A stretch of DNA of 64,000 nucleotides from Paratinospora sagittata. Taxonomy: Eukaryota; Streptophyta; Magnoliopsida; Ranunculales; Menispermaceae. Shown here piece by piece: positions 56,801 through 64,000 of this stretch; position 1 is the stretch's first letter, and each line of letters starts with the position of its first letter. The notes under the pieces are model-generated. The model saw nothing but the letters and a program-made list of their open reading frames with translations, was not told the origin of the DNA and made no database searches. The position numbers were made by a program, and so were the translations under genes. Location of the stretch: the NCBI GenBank assembly GCA_035771175.1, contig CM069603.1, forward strand, positions 29,871,308-29,935,307. Reading direction: 5' to 3'.

Positions 56801-58391
56801 CCTCTCAATATCAGTGTTCATTCATTCTTTTTTTTTCCCCCATTTGAGCAACAATTCATTGAAATAATCTTTTTGGGTTTTGTTTGTCTAGCTCTGGCAA
56901 AGCTTGGTAATATTTGCTTGGCTGAAGTACAAGCCTATGATAACACATCTGAAAGTATTGAAGCAGTAAATGCGGCAGAATTGAAGTTCCAAGATATAAT
57001 AGACTCCCCCACTCTAGATGATGCTTGCAGGAAGATAGACAATCTTGCCCAGAAAAATCAGCTTGATTCTACACTTGTGTTGATGATCACCAAAGCCTGG
57101 TCTGCTGCCAAGGATTCTAACATGATGAAAGATGAGGTAAAGTCATGATTAACTTTGCAGTAACTTAAATGCTTTTCTAATATCCATCTTATCACTAATT
57201 TAATGTGTACGAACCATTTTATGTTTAAGTTTACAAGGAATAGTATCGTTAATGATTTTTCTCCTGTTTCAGGTGAAGGACATATTATACCACTTGTACA
57301 TGACTGCAAGAGGTAATCTTCAGAGGCTTATGCCAAAAGAGATAAGGATAATCAAGTATCTTCTCACTGTTGAGGACCCTGAGCAGCTGCGTTCCAGCCT
57401 AAGAGACGCATTCACCCCAGGAGATGAACTTGAAGGAAAGGATGTAGACTCTTTATATACGTAAGTTTTCAAGACCCGTCATTTTTTATGAAATCTAGAA
57501 TTAGATCCTTAGCTCCTGGGACATGAATTCAAATAATTTGTTGAATCCTTTTCAGCTATTTTACATCTGCCTTACAACTAATAGCTTACCACGAATTGTG
57601 GGAGAAATATTTTTAAGTAGTTATCAGGATTTGTGTAGCCAAATTGTTTAGACTAGATATTTTCTTAGGAATCGCATGCAACAATGTACTTCTTGTTACA
57701 AACTTTGGTGATAAATAGAGTAGTTCCTTTCTTTGTTAATGGGTTATGTCTAGAGTAGTTCCTGTTAATAATAGTAGAGTAGTTCCTTTCTTTGTTAATA
57801 GGTTATGTCTAGAGTAGTTCCTGTTAATAATAGTCTGATATACATTGTAGGCTTCCACCTATCAACTATAGCTTTTAGTTCAGTGGTTTCTAATATGGTA
57901 TTAGAGTCTTTATTTTGTAAGAAGTTTTGGGTTCAAGTCTTATTATTGGCATTTGCATGTCCCCCATTTGCAGTGTTGGCATTTGTTTCTTCTTTTCTTT
58001 CTTCAGTCTCTTCACGTGCAGGATAAGGGTTGCACGTGAGGGAGAGAAATAACAGTAGCTTGATATATATTATTAGGCCTCCACCAATCAGCTATAGCTT
58101 TTGGATTCAATGGTGTCGTAACAGTTCCATCCACTTGCTGGTTGGATTTTGAGTTTTTCATTTATTCTTTCTTCTTGGGTTAGCTTCATATTATTTTCTG
58201 TTAATGTTGTATTTGAATTTTTCATTTACAGAACTCCGGAGAAGCTGCATACGTGGATAACGACGGTGGTGGATGCATACAATTTGAGCAGAGAAGGAAC
58301 TCTCATCAGGGAAGCTAGGGATTTGATGAACCCTAAGATCATCCAGAAATTGGAAGAGTTGAAGAAAGTTGTTGAAAAGAATTTCATGTGA
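53700..58391 (+). CDS. Plastid-targeted protein of unknown function, At4g37920 family (six exons)
   Basis: Exons read as 53700-53847, 53982-54388, 54908-55076, 56892-57136, 57273-57460 and 58232-58391. All introns are GT-AG and phases match, giving 438 residues. The N-terminus (CASSSSFPTRFYQRHPSRSF) is Ser/Arg-rich, like a chloroplast transit peptide. A Gly/Asp/Lys-rich acidic stretch follows, then helical conserved parts: RLLAFSREWSDIRPHFFRRC, DVQRHNELLEVIKKDPSE, LKFQDIIDSPTLDDACRKI, LVLMITKAWSAAKDSNM, EIRIIKYLLTVEDPEQLR and TPEKLHTWITTVVDAY. It ends VVEKNFM. This matches the Arabidopsis At4g37920 protein, annotated as a chloroplast protein of unknown role. The alternate first Met (codon 2) is two residues long and immaterial. 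Intron 3 (1.8 kb) is the largest. Exon borders were placed by eye and await cDNA support. Confidence 0.85.
53848..53900 (+). repeat. CT and TA microsatellites at the start of intron 1
   Basis: A (CT)n run of about 36 bases follows the donor GTAC directly, then a short (TA)n. The pyrimidine run right after the 5' splice site is unusual and probably length-polymorphic. Confidence 0.85.
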
Positions 58392-59895
58392 GTTGCATTT
58401 TGCAGAATATGTACAAGAATTATGCTTCCAGTATTTAAGTTATATCAAGAGTTCAGAGCTGCTGTAAATTTTTGTAACCTTTAGAATCTAGGTAGTGTTA
58501 TTTCTTATAATCTTTGAATACTGAAAGAATCAATTGTAATAAAGTTAGGACATTTTTGTAGTTACTCAGGAAAATAATTAAAAGAGAAAGTTACATAGTA
58601 GATGATATTTTTCTGCAAACCATTCAATTTCTAGTCTCATTTTCTTTGTTAATTTGTCTTTTAGGATGGAAAAATTCAATTGTTAGACTAATTTTAATTG
58701 TTAATTTTTGGTGGTGTATGAGAGGGAGATTACATGTGTATATTGGAATTAGCTTGAGACGTCTAGTATTAATTGGATACTAGGAATTAAAAATAATAAT
58801 ATATAAAAAAAAAAGATCAAAACAAGGATGCCATGAAAACCTTAAAAAAGAACAAAATAGAGACATCAAAACCTTAGTCAAATTTAGGTACTTGATGGAA
58901 AATGGAAAAATGTTCTCTTTTGGCATGGCATCTTTTCCTTCTTTTTTCATGTTATTTCGATTCTTATTCAATAGTTAAATTCCTTATTTTTCACCGAGTT
59001 TACTTGACAATTCATTTTTCTAATGTCTTTCCTTTTTATCTTATTAGTTCTCCACTCTCCTTCAATTTAAGAAATTTAAGATGCTCAATAGGAAACCATA
59101 ACTAAAATGACTTTCTAACCAATAAAGTTAATAATACATCTCTGATTATTCTATATTCGTTCTATCATCCATCCCTCCTGTCGTAACAAATTCCTCCCCA
59201 TCTCCGTGGCACTCCAAGGTAGCATGCATATTTACTTGAAGAAAAATGTTGTAGTTACGTACGAAGTGCACATAACAATTAAACACTATTGAATTACTTT
59301 AAATCATGTACCAACACATATTTGAGACAATAATGTACAAAGATTTGACATACATTTTAAATGTCAGTATAACATTACTCTTACCTGAATGGATAAACAC
59401 TGAATTTTGCATCCGAACTTGATGGAACATGTCATATGTAAGATTTACATTAAATGCAGAAAGGATTCAATTTTAATTTACCTGTCCTAAAACGATAAAG
59501 TTGTTTCTTCTGGGTGAAAAGCACGTGGCAAGTTGCAGAAGTCATATTCTAAGCCAATTTACCAAAGCCAAATGAATTTAAAAACATTCTAAAAGAATGT
59601 TATCAACAGTGTTTGGATTTGGCTTTTAACATATATATTCAGTTAATTACACAAATCAACAAGATATGTGGAAGCTCCAGCTGAAATTTTACTATGTAAG
59701 AGGAGCAAATGATAACATAAAAGGGTAAGTAAGATATTGCCCATATCTCCAAGAAGCAGGATTTACAAGAATGACATTACATAGCTAATTGCACCGAAAA
59801 GAAAGGTGCAAAAATGCAAATTGACCTACCATCAAAGACAGCAGACCCATTTTCACTGTTCTTTGATTCATGAATGCGACGACGTCTTAAAAGTT
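58392..59895. other. 3' flanks between two convergent genes
   Basis: Left part is the 3' UTR and downstream of the At4g37920-like gene; right part is the 3' side of the minus-strand RINGv gene. I see no other gene. The few short ORFs have no recognisable product. Confidence 0.4.
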
Positions 59896-60681
59896 TTACA
59901 GGAGACCAAGTGACTTCAATTGTTGAACATGCTCAGGTGGGAGAGGCGGAGGAGACCAATTGGAGTCTGTCATCTCACCATCGACATCCTCTACTACGTA
60001 TTCCTGCAGAGTAGTTGATTATTAACATAGGTGATAATTGAACAAAATTTTCATCTCAACATCAAGTTCACGAAGAGAAAAAGTTGTATAAAGGCAGCAA
60101 AGAACCAGCAAGGCAATAAGCATGGATAGCTGCAGTGTGCACACTATCATTCAGGGCACAACTATTTTCACTAAAATCTTAGATGAATATCCATCATCAA
60201 TCATCATTGCCAAATGTATGCAATAAACTAAATGTTCAGTTTTACTTGTATAGGACACTAAATTTAGCTACCAAAACATTTAGTTCCATCCATCCAAAAG
60301 AAGACCCGTCTATATCTAAGATAGTGGGATGCATTGGAAAAAAAAAACATTGAGAGAGAGAGAAGCCTTCCAAAGCATCTAGAGGATAAAAAATTATATA
60401 ACTGACTCACTTTTGTAAGCATTCGTTTTGCTAGAATGTGATAATGCCGCTGCCAAATTCTTTGCCCAACCATTGTAGCCACAAGTACGCTGTAAAATAT
60501 TCCAATAACAGTAAACAGCCCCAGCACTATCAAACCCATAATTAAAATCAATGGTAAACCCGCTTCACCAGCACCTCCTAAGCAACCACATTCACCTGCT
60601 GTACTGGCACAACTCTCTAAGCATGTGGTACAGTCAGTCCACATACAAAGAGTGCCAGGTAAATGGCAGTCCGCACAAATT
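59896..60681 (-). CDS. RINGv (C4HC3) membrane-protein gene, last two exons only
   Basis: Minus-strand exons 60681-60411 and 60003-59896 are joined in phase 0 at LAKRMLTK|EYVVEDVDGEM, with donor GTGAGT and acceptor CTGCAG. The first exon starts in phase 2 after an acceptor TTTGCAG (plus 60682-60688). The encoded end contains ICADCHLPGTLCMWTDCTTC and ECGCLGGAGEAGLP, then a hydrophobic helix of about 25 residues (LILIMGLIVLGLFTVIGIFY) and QRIWQRHYHILAKRML. It closes with PPPLPPEHVQQLKSLGLL. I recognise this as the C-terminus of the plant RINGv family resembling At1g50440, probable membrane E3 ligases. The RINGv domain itself and earlier transmembrane segments would lie in upstream exons that I could not find up to the window edge. 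They may lie beyond the transposons at 60.9-63.0 kb. Confidence 0.75.
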
Positions 60682-60919
60682 CTGCAAAGGGAAGTTCAAA
60701 TATTCAATATCAGTAATAAGATCAGATAGTATTTCTAAAAGATTATGAAACCATAAAATGAATGAAGCACAATGCATGTAGGTATTCTTCTTTAAGTAAC
60801 CAGGGACATCTCATTAGTATTAGATCCATTGGAGTAGTTCCACGAGTTGCAAATGCACGCTGCTACCATTTATTCTAAGTAAGTCGAGGTGAGAGTTTGA
60901 TCTCACAATCTTGTGGTTT

Positions 60920-62317
60920 GCACATAGGGTTGTTCAAAATCCAATCCAAAGTCCAAACCGATTAAATCCGACCAATCCAATCTAATCTAATTAGTTATTT
61001 TCATTGTATTGAATTGGATTGGATTTGAAAAATTAAAATCCAATTAGCTTGGATCGGTTATTGGATTTTGAAGTTTAAAAACCAATAGAACTGAACCAAT
61101 CCAATCAAGCCTTTTTAAGAATTAAAAATGTTACACTTTATGTTAAAATTTGTTAAAACACAATTATATGCTTTTGTTTCACAAATGATCGTAGATTGCA
61201 TCCTCCGAAAGTTTTTATCATTTAAAAACCTCTAAGGTAAGTTAAAATAATGAGCTATAATTTTTTAAATACCTTGAAATAATTGTTTGAATGTTATTGA
61301 ATTGACCATAGGTTAAGGTAAGTATGATAATAAAAAGCAAACTATTTAAATTCAATCTAACTCAAATTTCACCGACCCACTTCAAAATTCACCCAAGTTT
61401 TCACAACCGGCTGATCTAAGATAAAGTTGACATCTAAAGCAGTGATTTGAAGTGTCCGATGATCTGAAGCAGCAATTTGAAGTGTCAAGCGATCTGAAGC
61501 GGCATCCAGCGAGCTGGGGTATCAAGATTGTGATCAAGTCTCAAATCCGAACATCTTCTACTTTAGGGAGGAAATCCGAAGAGGTTTTTTCAGATCTAAA
61601 CTTCCTTTGCTCCACAAAACGAAAACCCTAGCGGAGATCCACGAGCAGCAGCAAAGAGGAGAGAGTGACAGCGGAGAAGAGGAAGATAACGCGACAGAAA
61701 TGAGAGAAAGCTCACAAGGATGTAAACTAGTTGTCTCTTCCAGGGTTTCCCTAGTAAGAGTTCTTAGTGTAGGGTTTGTTCATGTTTTTCTTTATTGTAG
61801 TCTTTGTAGTGCTCCCCACTCTTGATTACACTAGTCGTCGGGATTTCTGCTAATAAAGAGGATCTTGTTGTGAGGGATTTGCCCTCTTGTTCTGACGGTT
61901 CTATCCACTTGTTGTTGGACTTTGTCTGTTATCATAGAGCCTTTGCGCTCACTGCTAGTCTATAAGACCAGATTGTTCATTGTGCCTGCATTTATACTTG
62001 TGATTGTCCTTGTATCTGTTGGCAGGATGTACTCCACATATAGAGATCAAGATGTTAATGGAATTGAACTTTGAAAAAAAAAAAAATCTAGTTTTCGATT
62101 AGTAATTATGAAATGGTTTAAATTTGTTTTGAGGCTTACAAATATACTAAGATTGTATTTGGTTATGGCACAAAATAATCAATTTTCAACTGATCAACTC
62201 TCCTACTATATTCACACATCGTGATCAAATTTCATGAAGATTGAAATTGAATGATAGGATTGGATAATATTGGCATTGGATTTAAACCAATAAACAATGG
62301 ATCGGGTTGGATTGGAT
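60920..62317. mobile_element. Possible non-autonomous transposon with degenerate inverted ends
   Basis: Both ends are built of ATTGGATTGGATT-like words in opposite orientation (CAAAATCCAATCCAAAGTCC at the left, GGGTTGGATTGGATT at the right), as in hAT- or Mutator-type non-autonomous elements. The interior has a 30-bp tandem repeat (61438-61497, two units with TTTGAAGTGTC) and a gene-like segment near 61590-61870 containing AAACCCTAGC. The right end is cut by the LINE tail. No target duplication was resolved. Confidence 0.35.
61438..61497 (+). repeat. 30-bp tandem repeat (two units)
   Basis: Units 61438-61467 and 61468-61497 share AGCAG, ATTTGAAGTGTC and GATCTGA, with a partial third copy to about 61510. 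Confidence 0.7.
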
Positions 62318-63000
62318 TTTTTTTTTTTTTTTGTTTGAGAAGAAACAAAACTTGTATTAAATGGAAAAGTCAAAGAATACAAAACAGAGCATCAGAAATG
62401 CTCCACTAATGAAACGATACCCACAGAGTAAAGAGAAAGAAACATGTGTGCCCAACCCCAAAAAGATACTAATAAAAAATAAATAAAAAATACAAGAAGC
62501 CACCACACTGAACCCTACAAACATCCATCCCATCTCCTGCACCATTCTGAAATAGAAAACCCCCCCATTGAACTTTGAACAAGCCAGCCACTTAACCTCC
62601 TCCCAAATACTAAGGCAATCCAAGGCATGCCCCACAAATACCCTCTTACTCCTCTCCAACCAAATTGACCAAAGCGTTGCAAATGATGATACTCTCCAAA
62701 TTTCTTTGACTTTGCCAGTACACTGAGATATATGGGCTAGGGTCATGCATTCATACAAGGATGAATGGGAAACTAACCCTCCCTCTATATAGACCCCCCA
62801 AAAGTCCCACACATATCTAGCCACTCTATCGCAGGAATAAGTGTACAATGGATTCACCATCTTGCAAGTAAAGAGGGCAGTAGTGGGGCAGTGGGGAGAT
62901 AGATATAGCATAGGAAACTAACTTTGGAGCACATCCAATGTGTTAAGTTTACCATGATTCATGAGCCACCCAAACACCTATTCTTTTGATGGGATTTAAG
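62318..63000 (-). pseudogene. LINE 3' terminal fragment with poly(A)
   Basis: The T-run at 62318-62331 is the poly(A) tail of a minus-strand LINE. The reading above it encodes a zf-RVT-like end of ORF2 (CDRVARYVWDFWGVYIEGG, WRVSSFATLWSIWLERSKR, VFVGHALDCLSIWEEV). It is 5'-truncated near 63000, as most LINE copies are. It is separate from the LINE at 25-53 kb. Confidence 0.75.
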
Positions 63001-63640
63001 CATTCCACATACTTCTAAAGATGGGAACGGGGGAAAATGATGGGTCATCAATAAGATGCTCAAAGAATGATTTAAAAGTAAAAGAGCAAGTTGAATGTAG
63101 GGATCATCTAAGCCTATCAAGTTGGTCTGAGAAACGAATCCGAGACTTTTTCTTCTTGAACGAAAAATGGAAGGCAATGGTGGTCCAGTCCATCGAAGCA
63201 GCCAGAGACTTCAACGACAACCACCGGAGGAGCTTGTGTTATTTCCACAAGAACCTAAGAGGTCAAGGAAGCTGAGGCACGACCGAAACATGGAAGAGGA
63301 ACATGCAATGCTGGAAGCCATGGTTATGCACCATCTGGCAGAAGAAAATAATCCAGTAATAATGGGAAGCGTCAAATGTAAAGCATGTAAGAATGTCCTA
63401 GATGAGTTGGTGGACATAAGAGAGAGCAACGGTTGTGAAAGTTATTCTTGATGCTGGTGTCAGTCTTGCACCACGTACATTCAAGTGCAAGGATTGCAAA
63501 GGGGTAGTTGAAGCCTATCAGAACAAGAATCAAAATATCAATTGGCTTTTTCTATACATCATTGGATCAATCATGCAAGCGGTTGGAACTGCAATGAAGC
63601 AATTTCTCCAAAATCATTAGTATAATGTTCCGCCCCAAAA
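63001..63640 (+). pseudogene. Unrecognised gene fragment with CxxC pairs
   Basis: Overlapping open frames suggest one broken coding region. The first encodes KWKAMVVQSIEAARDFNDNH. The second encodes EEEHAMLEAMVMHHLAEENN and VKCKACKNVLDELVDI. The last encodes FKCKDCKGVVEAYQNKNQ. The two KCKxCK pairs about 40 residues apart recall a zinc-ribbon fold, but I know no family. It could be a degenerate gene or part of a transposon. Confidence 0.3.
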
Positions 63641-63704
63641 TTTTGTTGGGTGGAAGGTGGCCTGCCAGCTACATGTATACAAGTGTATCTGCGACATCCT
63701 CCAC

Positions 63705-63836
63705 GGTGGTGCTGGTAGAAGAGGAGTGGTTCATGAAGGTACTAGTAGAGGAGTAGCAGTTCGAGAATGCGGTGTTGGTGGAGGAGCAGCAGTTCGAGAA
63801 GGCGGTGTTGGTGGAGGAGCAGCGGTTCAAGAAGGG
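63705..63836 (+). repeat. 33-bp minisatellite, four units
   Basis: Units at 63705, 63738, 63771 and 63804 share a GGTGTTGGTGGAGGAGCAGC core followed by GTTCGAGAA and variants. In one frame this encodes 11-residue repeats such as GVGGGAAVREG. The last two units are nearly identical, so the array is probably still changing length. Confidence 0.8.
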
Positions 63837-64000
63837 GCTGGGAAAGCATTTTCCCATTCTGTAGGTAGGAGACATTGCCTAGGATAACTGCGGAAAGGCT
63901 AAGGTAAAAGACAACTTCCTGACAAGTAAGCATGATTGTTGAGTCTTTCATGTCATGATATGTGCCAAATATTTATGATCTAGTCACCCTCACAATGGTA
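63837..64000. other. Right edge, nothing recognised
   Basis: No gene, repeat or signal was identified between the minisatellite and the window end. Confidence 0.4.

Noticed and set aside
61607..61825. Small acidic ORF as a gene
   Set aside because: No recognisable domain and no splice context. It lies inside a probable transposon, so it is only mentioned there.

Overview
The window is nuclear DNA of a flowering plant, most likely a eudicot. Three genes match Arabidopsis families, with GT-AG introns where introns occur: a PDM1/SEL1-like PPR gene, an At4g37920-like gene and a RINGv membrane-protein gene. The rest is AT-rich DNA filled with Ty3/gypsy chromoviruses, a MULE, LINEs, a SINE and a MITE. 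I cannot name the species.

Layout. 1-1095 is the end of a Ty3 LTR. About 1405-2760 is a broken MuDR-type transposase. About 2780-16619 is an old minus-strand LTR (family X) split by element A (3412-14766, TSD ATGAT). 16620-17377 holds two palindromes and a SINE. 17378-19405 is a plus-strand solo LTR of family X (TSD TACCA). Then come a small RING-H2 gene (20400-20792) and the intronless PPR gene (22965-24890, minus). About 25.15-53.08 kb is one minus-strand LINE, or collinear LINE pieces. It is blown apart by an LTR-like insert (26.0-27.9 kb), by Ty3 element C (29131-49905, minus) and by two further LTR-like remnants. Element C itself carries a 389-bp MITE and the complete element B (30576-40475, TSD TTATA) in its 3' LTR. 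The At4g37920-like gene (six exons, 53700-58391), the last two exons of the RINGv gene (59896-60681, minus), a possible non-autonomous transposon, a LINE tail and an unrecognised plus-strand region close the window.

The most interesting system is the Tekay/Del-like Ty3 lineage of A, B and C. Besides gag-protease-RT-RNase H-integrase-chromodomain it carries an extra ORF1 between the 5' LTR and gag ('putative plant transposon protein' type) and a small ORF3 between pol and the polypurine tract. Both extra ORFs are found in two diverged families (A/B and C). Splice-acceptor-like sites sit 0-7 nt before the start codons of ORF1, gag and ORF3. The LTRs share a donor-like motif, a GCTCACCCC box and an acceptor-like motif. 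This suggests spliced, retrovirus-like subgenomic mRNAs. In element A, ORF1 and ORF3 are open while gag-pol has 13 stops and a frameshift. A and B share three of the stops, which raises the possibility of trans-mobilised, non-autonomous propagation.

All statements rest on reading this sequence and on remembered family features. No database search was run.
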